A stretch of DNA of 64,000 nucleotides from Isoetes taiwanensis (taxonomy: Eukaryota; Streptophyta; Lycopodiopsida; Isoetales; Isoetaceae), in assembly GCA_021234155.1 (NCBI GenBank), contig JAJEKV010000001.1:27791768-27855767 (forward strand), given 5' to 3'. Below, one piece after another: positions 11,809 to 20,249 of this stretch; within the stretch, counting starts at the first letter, position 1; every line of letters starts with the position of its first letter. The translations under genes were made by a program, and so were the position numbers. The notes under the pieces were generated by a model. The model was not told where the DNA came from. It saw only the letters and a list, made by a program, of their open reading frames with translations, and made no database searches.

Positions 11809-12595
11809 ATGGCACGTGCCAAAAGTACCCAAAGCTACAGCAGTCTTAGCGTTCCCCAAATCTTTGCCGAGCTTGAGGAGCAACTCGCTACCGACCCTGC
11901 CAAAGTAGAGCTCCTTTTGGTTGAGCTTGTGCAACGCTTTGTCGCCGGGCATAGAATCCCTTACCCCATCTTCCACTTGTCTGAGTGCTGTCTGATAAAA
12001 CTTAATCTTCTCCAGCAACCTTACACCTTAGTCGAGCAACCCGACCAAGTTCTGATGCTAGTTAAGTTCTATCCAACTCGTGTGTGGATGTCTCGGAGGA
12101 AGAAGCCATTCAGATAGAGGCTGCCAGGATCCGAGCCGTGGGGATGACGCCCGGGAGAGACCTCCCTCCTTACCAGTACGATGAGACCACCCAAAGTATT
12201 GCTTAGGGTGAGGTTCCGTCCTACCTTACAGTGGACCACTTGATAGCTATCCAGCTGGACATGCAAGTCAGGCCGGACCGCTATCACGCGGAGATGCTAC
12301 GGAGGATTACTGCTCGACACCTCACTGAGGTGGAGGAGAGCATGGCAACAGCAGCTCATGCAGTGCAACAAGAGGCCGACAGGGCCAAGCAGCAACGGCA
12401 AGCAATGGAGCTTGCCAAGCAGAATCAGGATCAACAGCAGCAAACCCAGCAACATCCAGAGCAGGAACCCAGCGTGCTCCCGACCGGACAGAGACCCCTA
12501 CAATTAAGCGACGGTGGAAGTCCACTGCCCATAAGTCGGGAAGTAGGAGTATTGGGAAGGCAACAAGCTCTGCCCACTGGCAAGACCGAGTAGAT
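11809..12595 (+). pseudogene. Unknown ORF A of the LTR element
   Basis: First long frame after the leader, starting MARAKSTQSYSSLSVPQIF with an N-terminal part rich in Leu/Glu/Val. A frameshift near 12070 separates it from a frame that continues EEEAIQIEAARIRAVG... and passes one TAG near 12205. It then runs into a helical, Gln-rich tail (AAHAVQQEADRAKQQRQA, QNQDQQQQTQQ, about 12350-12460), likely coiled-coil or low-complexity. I recognise no domain. Its place after the primer-binding site is where gag normally lies, but no CCHC knuckle or major-homology region is seen. Its tail leads, with a frame change, into the H3-like frame. Confidence 0.5.
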
Positions 12596-12976
12596 GCAGC
12601 CCGTCATCGTTCAATAACAGGGGGCAAGACCTTGCCCAAGAAGCCGATGCAGAACTAGAGATCAACGCCGCCAAGGAAGCCACATCGGTATAGGCCTGGC
12701 ACTGTGGCCTTAAGGGAAATCTGGAAGTACCAGAAGGCCACAGAGCTACTGCTAAGGAAGCTCCCTTTTCAGCACCTCATCTGGGAAATAGCCTAAGAGT
12801 TCAAAACCGATCTGCGATTCAAGACTTTTGCCATACTTGCATTGCAGGAGGCTGCTGAGGCCTACCTGATAGCCCTTTTTGGGGATGCCAATCTTTGTGC
12901 CATCCATGCCAAAAGGGTCACTATTATGACGAAGGATTTGGCTCTCACCCGAAGGATTCGGGGAGACCACAACTAG
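12500..12976 (+). pseudogene. Histone H3-fold reading frame inside the LTR element
   Basis: From 12692 to the TAG at 12974 one frame with no indels gives a histone H3 core. It shows [10 protein letters not shown] (start of helix N), [18 protein letters not shown] (loop 1 region), [10 protein letters not shown] (helix 2), [12 protein letters not shown] (helix 3 start) and RRIRG near the end. Upstream in the same frame KPHRY and SITGGKTLPKK correspond to the H3 tail, preceded by a basic Ser/Lys/Arg-rich extension from about 12503. The frame has two stops, TAG at 12656 and TAA at 12794. The second stands where H3 has CAA, and Trp codons TGG stand where H3 has Arg. These are C-to-T changes. There is no CENH3-type loop-1 insertion, so it derives from canonical H3. 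The element may have captured a host H3 gene. Whether it was fused to ORF A cannot be told. Confidence 0.9.
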
Positions 12977-13204
12977 CTTGCTCATCAAGCATCTTTTGTT
13001 GTACCAATTTTGTATATAAATAACAAACTCTTCCGGAAAAAAAAAATATAAAACAAAATTAAATCAATAATTAATTATTCTTACTACTGGCGCTGACATC
13101 GGCATTAAAAGTTTAAGTTAAAGTGTACTTGATAGCCTTTAGGGTTTCATTCCTTCGCTTGCTCTCCTTGTTTCTTTTCTCCTCCTCCACGACTTGCAGT
13201 TGCA

Positions 13205-14556
13205 ATGGCGACCCCAAGCCTCCTCCAATGATACCAAGACGGAGAGCAGTGGGATCCTCAAGTTCCATTTGATCTTCTGCAACCCTTTCTGCTCCAGAAG
13301 GTGGACCTCATCATCAACATGCAGGCCCACCCCGACTATGCAGGCTTCCTTGAGTTTTACACTCAAGAGATGCTCCCGCTCTGCATTCCCCTGGGGGATC
13401 CGCCCCAACTCTACTTAGAAAGAGCTATAGTAAGGGAGATGTTGGGGGGTGACACACATGCTTATGATGTTCTCAAGGGGAAGCTCGGACGGGGCCGACC
13501 AGTAGTGATGCATGAGGGCCAGCGGTACCTTGAAGTGACTTTTGCCTTGGCTATACTTATGGATCAGTATGTAGATGATGACACTTTGCCAGCCGAGAAG
13601 GAAAAGGCACCTGAATCCTTTGAAGATGAGGACGATGAGTACGTCAGAGAGGATGACTTCGTCCAGTGGAGGCAAATAGCGGAGCAGATGCCTCCATGTC
13701 GAGACCAGGGAGCCCACCTGAGTGGTTTGGATGCCCTCCCGGTCATCCATCACCAAGGTCAGGAATATCTCCTATTGGAGGATATTATGTGGACTTACTA
13801 CGTAATGGTTGGCCTTAGCACTAGGAAGAAAGCGCAAGTGCTTTATGAGCTCGCTGAGTACTGCATGGACGATTTCATTGACTTTACGCCGGTTGAGCTT
13901 CCTACAGAGGTACAACAGCTACTCCAGTTTCCGCAGGAAATCAGTGAACCGGCTGACACGCTCCTCAAGCTAAGAGATCTCATCCTCCTTAGGGAGATTT
14001 CACGGCCATGGGACTTCATGTTCCGAACATCAATATGGTAGATGTTTCTTTGAAATCCGATGAAGAAGGGGAGGATCTCTACAACAACCTGGGCCACTTG
14101 GAGGAAGAAAAACAAGAACTCAAGGAAGAAGAGGTCACCATGGACCTCGATAAGGAAGTAGCTACCCCCATCACACCAGAGGTTAAAGCATTGGGGAATC
14201 ACCTCGCGCGCTTCTTCGTATCAGCATTCCGTCAGGGACAGGTCCTTATTGTGGCACGAGACCTCACCCCAGAGGCCGAAGCATCGTGGTGGAACCTTCG
14301 TGCATTATCCACCTTGGTAGGCCGTAAGAAGCTCCCCTATCGCACCTTAACCTATGTGCTCGTGCGCTGGGACTTCGCTCTGACTGCCTTGGGCCAAGAT
14401 ATAGCACCATGGATGAGTATGAAGCTCCTTGTGGCCACCCCCTTGGCCACTGCTTACCCACCGGAGATTGCTTCTCTTGCCGCTAATACCGTCGACCCTG
14501 GGGTCACTCTGCTACGCCATCGGCCGCCACCACCACATCCTACACCAATGGATTAG
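13205..14556 (+). pseudogene. Unknown ORF B of the LTR element, internal duplication and acidic stretches
   Basis: A start MATPSLLQ at 13205 is followed by TGA (13229) and then a frame open to 14041. A frameshift near 14000-14035 joins it to a second frame ending at 14556, so the ancestral protein had about 450 residues. Two segments about 80 residues apart repeat the pattern P-V-[VI]-x-H-[EQ]-G-Q-x-Y-L (PVVMHEGQRYL and PVIHHQGQEYL), an internal duplication. Acidic runs lie in the middle (ESFEDEDDEY) and after the frameshift (EEEKQELKEEE). I recognise no family. It is not gag- or pol-like. The acidic runs next to an H3 fold are suggestive only. Confidence 0.5.
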
Positions 14557-14772
14557 GATGCAGGACCTAGTTCCTAAATGTAATTCTTTGGGATTATACA
14601 GTCTGGCCTTCGGCCATTACCGTATATGTACTATTGTATAGGCATTTTTATGCCACCTCTAATATAAATTTTGGTCTTCCTATATTATTTGTCTCTCTTC
14701 TTGATGAATTCTGTCTATAAGGAATGACTTGTTGATTGTACATTTATTACAGGGTCTGTTGCAGGGACATAG

Positions 14773-15069
14773 GTGCCGTATTACACCACTAAAGGGTGGG
14801 AAATAGTTACGCTCCTCCGTGACCAAGCTGCCCGAAACTTGCGACGCACCCTGCAACGAAGCTGGTCCTACTGGGACTACTCCAACGAGCGGGCATTCCT
14901 GGATGCGGATGATCATCTATGGGAGCTCTATCAAACGATGAACAACCTGTTCAACCCCACTTTCGAGTATCAGGATCTCATTAGCCAGGCTGGACTCAAA
15001 TACGATTTGGTGCGCTGTGTAAGGGAGGGTATCCTTCCTTCAGTACTCCACCCACTTACAACACCATAG
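14773..15069 (+). CDS. Unknown ORF C of the LTR element
   Basis: A 98-codon open frame starting MPYYTTKGWEIVTLLRD. It is rich in aromatic and charged residues (SWSYWDYSNERAF, DDHLWELYQTMNNLF) and ends LPSVLHPLTTP. An in-frame extension upstream reaches about 14755. It is separated from ORF B by about 215 nt of AT-rich sequence that resembles a 3' UTR, with CTATTGTATAGGC. A similar GTATAA-rich stretch follows ORF C. No family is recognised. It could be the remnant of a longer captured gene. Confidence 0.4.
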   Translation: MPYYTTKGWEIVTLLRDQAARNLRRTLQRSWSYWDYSNERAFLDADDHLWELYQTMNNLFNPTFEYQDLISQAGLKYDLVRCVREGILPSVLHPLTTP

Positions 15070-15169
15070 ACCAAGCTCCTGTATAACTATCTTGTATAAG
15101 TAACCTTTTATTTTGTTGTCTGTGTGGGCATTATGCCAAATATAACTTGCATATCTGTAAGCAGCTGTT

Positions 15170-15350
15170 GAGACACTTCCACCTTGGAAACCGGGTTATC
15201 AATATATCTGGAGTGAGGCATTGATAACCATAATTGATGATGAAAGGAGACATCCTTGAGGACTCCTGTCTAGTGCTGTTATAGGCAAATTCCATCAAAT
15301 GAATATAATCTGCCCATTGTGATTGCTTGTTCTAGACATAATTACGTAGC
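15170..15350 (-). pseudogene. Gypsy integrase core, C-terminal piece
   Basis: A minus-strand frame reads NRIIEDMLRNYV, WADYIHLMEFAYNSTRQ and SRMSPF, the last third of a gypsy integrase catalytic core. The zinc-binding and DDE parts upstream are deleted, which shows a loss of several hundred bases between RNase H and this piece. Confidence 0.7.
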
Positions 15351-15406
15351 ATATCTTCGATTATGCGATTGGTATGCTCTATCCTGGCTTTCTTGGATAG
15401 GCTTTG

Positions 15407-15907
15407 CTATATTTCTTGAAATTCTGGATCAGCTGGAAGAGCCTGCTGTATCTGCTTACCAAACTTACTGGAGAGTGTGGATATGGCATTACAATGCGTC
15501 CTAGTGACTAATGGATGTTTGAAAACCGCGTCAGCTACCACATTATGCTTGCCTGGCTTATACACTACCTCAAAATCATATTCTTCGAGGAACTCCATCC
15601 ATCGCTCTGCCTCAAATTGAGGTGGGATTGCATGAAGATATATTGGAGGCTTTGGTGATCGGTATCCAATTGGAATCGTTCGCCCAAGTAAGTAATGCCT
15701 CCAAATACGCAAGGCACGCATGACAACAAGCAATTCTTGGTCATGCGTGGGGTATCGCTGCTCCGCATCATTCATCTTTCGAGAATCATCGGCGATTACC
15801 CTATCTTCCTGTATTAATACTTCACCGGTAGCCATTTTACTAGCATCCATGGCAACCCACTTATCCTTCTGAGGGTCTGGGAACGTGAGAACCAGTGCCG
15901 TTATCAA
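15407..15907 (-). pseudogene. Gypsy RNase H domain
   Basis: It would degrade the RNA strand of the RNA-DNA hybrid during reverse transcription. It shows MDASKMATGEVLIQ (first catalytic Asp), SRKMNDAEQRYPTHDQELL (Glu), LRIWRHYLLG and KHNVVADA. The last motif normally ends in DALSR; here it reads DAVFK. It continues into a linker that breaks at 15407. Confidence 0.8.
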
Positions 15908-16268
15908 TGCATCCTTTAATGACTGAATCCGACTTGGACCTTATCCTTCCAATGTGCCATCCAATCCCTAACCTTTTCATGTGTTTGGTTAGGTCTGTCA
16001 AGGGTGCGCCCAGCTTAGCAAAGTCTTTCACAAACTTACGGTAATATTCGGCCAACCCTAGAAAGCTGCGGACTTTGGATACATTTGTTGGAATTGGCTA
16101 GTCCTTTATCGCTTCAATCTTAGCTGCATCGGTAGCTATCCTTCCACAGAAACAATATGTTCTAGGTAGTCAACCTTGGTGGTTGCAAATTGAGACCTGG
16201 AGAACCTGGCGTACAATTGGTGGCGTCTTAGTTTTTGTAAGGCAACCAAAGGTGGCGCTCATGGTCCT

Positions 16269-17142
16269 CTAGAGTTTACTGTATACAAGGATATCATCAA
16301 AGAATATGATGATAAAATCATCAAGATACTCGCGAAAGACATCGTTCATCAACCTCATAAAGGTGGCTGGAGCATTAATTAGCCCAAATGGCATCGCAGT
16401 AAACTCATAATGCCCATAATGTGTTCCGAATGCAGACTTATGGATGTCATATTCCTTAATGCGTATCTGGTGATATCTTGAACGAAGATCAATCTTCGTA
16501 AAATACTTAGCCCCTTGTAGCTGATCCATTAGATCGTCGGCCCGCGGTAAAGCATACCGATTCTTAATGGTGTGCTTATTAAATTGGCGATAGTCAATGC
16601 ACATTCTCAAAGTGCCATCCTTATTCTTTACAAAAAAGAATTGGGGCGCCAAAAGGCGACACACTTGGTCGAATGAAGCCCAATTTAAAAAGCTCTTGCA
16701 ACTGTTTCTTGAGATCTGTTAGTTCAGGGGTACTCATCCTGTATGGTGCCTTACTAGTAGGCTTAGTGCCTAGTTCTAAGGTAATTTCACATTCCACACC
16801 TCTAAAAGGTGGCAATGGATGAATCTCATCTGGAAAGAGGTCATGGTATTCCCGCAGAACAACTGCTATTGTTGGTGGCAAGCTATCAATAACTTCATCT
16901 TGTTTGGACTTGGCATCTATTGAAGCAAGCCGAATGGTGCAAACAACTTGAAACTTCTTGATAGCCCTATCCAACCGATGTAATGAGATGCACTGCATAA
17001 TTGGGATAACTGGTTTACCTGCTATGGTCACCCGAGTTCCATTAGCTACATTGAAGGTAACTTCTCGCTTCTCACAATCAATGTTTGCCTTTGCGGCAGC
17101 CAAATACTCATGCATTTCATCTAACCAAGATTCGACATCCAT
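16269..17142 (-). pseudogene. Gypsy protease end and reverse transcriptase
   Basis: The 17142-16621 frame holds the tail of the aspartic protease (ANIDCEKREVTF) and the linker to RT ([29 protein letters not shown]). A frameshift near 16650 leads into [47 protein letters not shown] and the active site FFDDILVYS. The usual second-position residue of the catalytic box is replaced by Phe (FFDD rather than FIDD), though both aspartates remain. The rest of the connection domain continues with stops to about 15.86 kb. Confidence 0.85.
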
Positions 17143-17190
17143 TCCCGACCTGGTTTTGCCTGAAAACTGTGCTAGCTTGCGGTTCTTCTA

Positions 17191-17460
17191 GATGCTAGTG
17201 ATGGCCGAATCTACTGTTTTTTTCTTGGATTTGGCATGGTCATCCTCTGAAGAGTCTGATGACTCAGAGGATTCAAAAGTGACATTACATCACAGTAGCA
17301 AGGCTTCTCGAAGCCAAGCAGGCAGGCATAAAGAATTCTTTACATGATTTGGGATACTCTTTCCGTTGCCTCAAATGTTAGTTTGATCTGTAAAATCTTA
17401 TAGCTGATTGTATATATCATAAAAAACATTGCAAATTTGTGAGAATTTTCTTAGCAAATA
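17191..17460. other. No gene seen
   Basis: Short spacer between the gypsy remnant and a LINE 3' end. The region upstream of the protease on the minus strand is too decayed to call gag. Confidence 0.35.
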
Positions 17461-18065
17461 GAAGGAAGGAAGGAAGGAAGTATATTTTTACGTCCGCGGA
17501 GGCCAAACTTGACCTATGAGACGGTACATGCAGTACACAAGGCAGATAAAACCACACCAAAAAGACAAATGCTACTATACAATGTGTCCCTACTACTGGG
17601 ATGAAAAAACCCCCACATGGGAGGAAAAACCCTGGTAGTAGGCTCTCAGATCCCTTGTCCTGTAAGGGATTCTCTGGCGGTAGAGACTTGCAAAATGTAG
17701 GATGCGAGACGTGCAACCATTGGCGATGCCAGCAATTGATGCAGCGGTGCCGCAGAGCATCTAAGATCAGCATGTGCTGCTCGGATATGCGTATATGCCG
17801 GACACTCTTGCAGAGCATGGTGCTCATCCTCCACTGTCCGCATGTGGCAACACTGGCATATTCTCTCATGCCGGGGGATTCTCTGCCCTCCATCTGTAGT
17901 CCAACGACCTGTTTCAATTCTGAGATGATGGGACCCCGTCCTCACGGAGGCAATAGCTCTCCGTTTCTTCATAGATATATGCGCTTTCAAGTACTGGTGT
18001 GGGCCATGTTCCAGTGTTGGATTAAGATCAAGTACACAATGGTGGTGGTTCATAGTCATTCATTT
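17461..18065 (-). mobile_element. LINE 3' end with (TTCC)n tail
   Basis: A 5'-truncated LINE of the same type as the full-length copy at 30.85-35.8 kb. Minus strand: a C-terminal frame (18059-17646) with GSHHLRIETGRW and CQCC..RTVEDEHHALQECPAYTHIR. The 3' UTR follows with a GGTTTTTCCTCCCATGTGGG-type hairpin (17590-17640) and GGCCTCCGCGGACGT, then TTCC repeats (plus strand GGAA, 17461-17480). Confidence 0.85.
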
Positions 18066-18511
18066 AGGAGAGTGGATTCACCACACAAAGATCCTTTTTC
18101 TCTAGCTCTTTCTCGTCAAAAGAGCATTTCTACAACTCTGGCAAGGAGGGTGAAGCAGAATGCAGAAAATTTACAATCAATTACCTTATCATTGCTTAAG
18201 GCAGATGGAGGAAAGAAATGGGAATGGTAAGGTTTCCAAGAATAATCTGGTAGTTCAAATTCGACTTAACATACCTTAGTTTTATTCTTCCATGAATCAA
18301 TGCTTAGGCATCCAAGATTCATATAAAGAAGGAAAATGGACGCCATGAGGTTGGTTTCTCTAGGTTATGATGGTCTTGCCTTATGCATATTATCTGTTCA
18401 TACGAGTTCATATGCCAAAAAAACTTATACCCTCACTTGGCCAACAGATAAAATCAACTCTGAGAATTCAAGCTAGAGAAAGCTAAAAAATTGCATGGTA
18501 AGTAAAACTTA

Positions 18512-18610
18512 TTTTTTTTCTTTTAAATTGAAGGACGTCATTTTATTCATCATCACATCATGAGTACATTCTACATATTATATGTTCAGTAAAACTTGTT
18601 TCTTCCAAAA
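18512..18610 (-). mobile_element. Poly(A)-type LINE 3' end
   Basis: On the plus strand a T-rich run is followed by TTGAAGGACGTCATTTTATT. The same junction occurs at 43.68 kb and, with GAAGGACGACGAGCTTTATT, at 62.52 kb, where a LINE ORF2 is attached. This copy keeps only about 100 bases. Confidence 0.4.
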
Positions 18611-19050
18611 AAGCATTTTAAAGTGCAAACCAAAGTATCCTCCACTTATCCTTAGCCCCGCTATAGACCCCATCTATAAAATAGTTACAAGGGCCAACCC
18701 ACAGTGTGTTAGCGCCTTAATTAATTGTTCAGGAACTTCTATTTTGAAAACATAAGTTTTTTTTGTACATGGAGACATAACTTATGTATTTCGGATAAAA
18801 CATAATGAATATGCAACTTCTAGATCCAAATCATCATACAACCTAAAAAGTGGGGGAAATACTGCACTTTAAGCGTAATTGACCATCTAAAATCGAAACC
18901 AGATCATCGGGAGTTTCAAAATCTTCATGTTTTGGAAGTAGGTAGGAAGAATTAAAATATGTCGGATCGTCTATGAGGCTCCGATTTGCCATTTATAGTT
19001 TAAGAACTGGATTGTTTCTAATTTTTAGTATAAAAGGGGATTTAGTTTGT
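18611..19050. other. No gene seen
   Basis: AT-rich spacer. I see nothing in it. Confidence 0.35.
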
Positions 19051-19054
19051 TTCA

Positions 19055-19517
19055 AGAGTGACGGATTTCAAAGTTTGCCCAGAGCCACGCCAAGACAGGC
19101 TTTGTCAGTGTTGCCCGCTGGGGGTTGTTGAGGATGAAAGCCATGCCTTCCAGAGCTGTCCAGCCTATAGTCAGATTCGGGCTCGCTACATTCTCTTGGT
19201 GCGACCTGGTCTGCCCCTGCACGAGTTACTCAGTACGCCGTCAGTTCGATCCCTTGGCTCCTTTCTCTAGGAGGTTTTGGATCTGCAGACTCACCGCTGC
19301 CCCCGGGCGCCTACCTGTTGTGCCGGGAATTCATGTGTATATGTATATTTGTACAGCTGCCAGCAGGCTTGTTGCTGCGACGGTTTTTCCCTCCTAAGGG
19401 GGGGTTTTTTTAATCCGGGTAGCAACGGGCTTGCTGCACCCGTGTAATTTGGGTCCCATAGGCCGATTGGCCTCCGTGGACGATAAAAGAACCTTCCTTC
19501 CTTCCTTCCTTCCTTCC
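19055..19517 (+). mobile_element. LINE 3' end with (TTCC)n tail
   Basis: A plus-strand 5'-truncated LINE. The frame 19058-19270 shows CQCCPLGVVEDESHAFQSCPAYSQIR. The 3' UTR has the hairpin GGTTTTTCCCTCC...GGGGGGTTTTTTTAATCC (19380-19415), GGGTCCCATAGGCCGATTGG and CCTCCGTGGACGATAAAA. The tail is TTCC repeats (about 19493-19517). It is a sister of the minus-strand copy 1.5 kb to the left, so the two form an inverted pair. Confidence 0.85.
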
Positions 19518-20249
19518 GTCCATGTTTCATAATAAAGCTCCGTTGTTTCATCATAAAGCTCTGAAATCTGCCCCTATTTCATAATAAAGCTCTGAAAACT
19601 GCCCCTCTTTCATATAAAAGCTCCGCTGTCTCATAAGCTTCTAGAAGGAAGCAGTATTGGTTTAAAATGAAACCACTGCATTTGGTTCAACAGATCATTT
19701 GGATTTCGTAGGAAATCGTAGGCTAGAATTGATCTGTGACAGGGTAGTATAGAATCCAATGGAAATCTTCCTTTAACATGGGGTAAGTTTCCCAAACCAA
19801 GTCTCCAAGGCCTATGATTTTCGTAGCCGAAAAGCGTTTTCAAGGTATACCACGATGCGCACCCATGATAACAATGCTAGAATACATTTGAGAATAAATA
19901 AGGCAATCATTCGATACGTATGGATGGCAAACATTTGGTTGAATAATAACACTTCACCATCCCCAAATAGGCGGCTGATGCTATCCAATAAACCCATATT
20001 TAGGCTAAGCGGCGCCACCAATGATGCAGCGGCGCCGCCGTAACACCGCTAGTTCCTTATTTTCTCCTGCCTTGCGTGCAGAATTCGCTCCAATCTATTC
20101 GTTGCCGCCGGAGCTCCCAATTCTCGAATTACTGCATTCGTCCAAGGTTTTGTTTGAACAAAATTTCATTTTCGATTTCAGTTAGTTAATTTTTCCAGTT
20201 CTCCAATATATTGTTTTATGCATTTTGACAGGGAGTTTTGGACAGCAGA
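19518..20249. promoter_or_regulatory. Upstream region of citrate synthase
   Basis: Non-coding. Just after the LINE tail there are four short repeats of TTTCATAATAAAGCTCTG type (19525-19625). A 5'-UTR intron is plausible: a donor in GTCCAAGGTTTTG near 20150 and an acceptor TTTTGACAG at 20231, with the start codon at 20250. This is inference from splice-site shape only. Confidence 0.35.

Larger units (their letters stand above)
9652..15110 (+). mobile_element. Non-autonomous LTR element carrying unknown ORFs and an H3 fold
   Basis: Its left LTR (9652-11065) is followed two bases later by a perfect 12-nt primer-binding site. Then come a leader of about 740 nt and plus-strand reading frames up to about 15.07 kb. 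None resembles gag, protease, RT or integrase, so if the element moved it did so with enzymes supplied in trans (large retrotransposon derivative type). The right LTR is not found in the window. The right part is followed directly by an antisense gypsy pol remnant at 15.16 kb. Frames are broken by mostly C-to-T stops. Confidence 0.6.
15170..17145 (-). mobile_element. Ty3/gypsy pol remnant, internally deleted
   Basis: Minus-strand order: protease end, reverse transcriptase, RNase H, then only the last part of the integrase core. This protease-RT-RNase H-integrase order defines Ty3/gypsy. Most of the integrase is missing between about 15.41 and 15.35 kb. No LTR, primer-binding site or gag belonging to it is seen. 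It lies antisense to the LTR element on its left and is either nested in it or joined by rearrangement. Confidence 0.85.

Noticed and set aside
12577-12976. Centromeric histone CENH3
   Set aside because: The longer basic tail suggested it, but loop 1 has no insertion and the LRKLPFQ and FKTDLRFK segments are those of canonical H3.
13415-13756. Minus-strand frame opposite ORF B
   Set aside because: Shadow frame; it mirrors ORF B codons and has no motif.
11067-15110. Reading ORFs A-C as antisense ORFs of the minus-strand gypsy element
   Set aside because: The perfect tRNA-Met site next to the LTR end faces plus, so the ORFs are sense in their own element.
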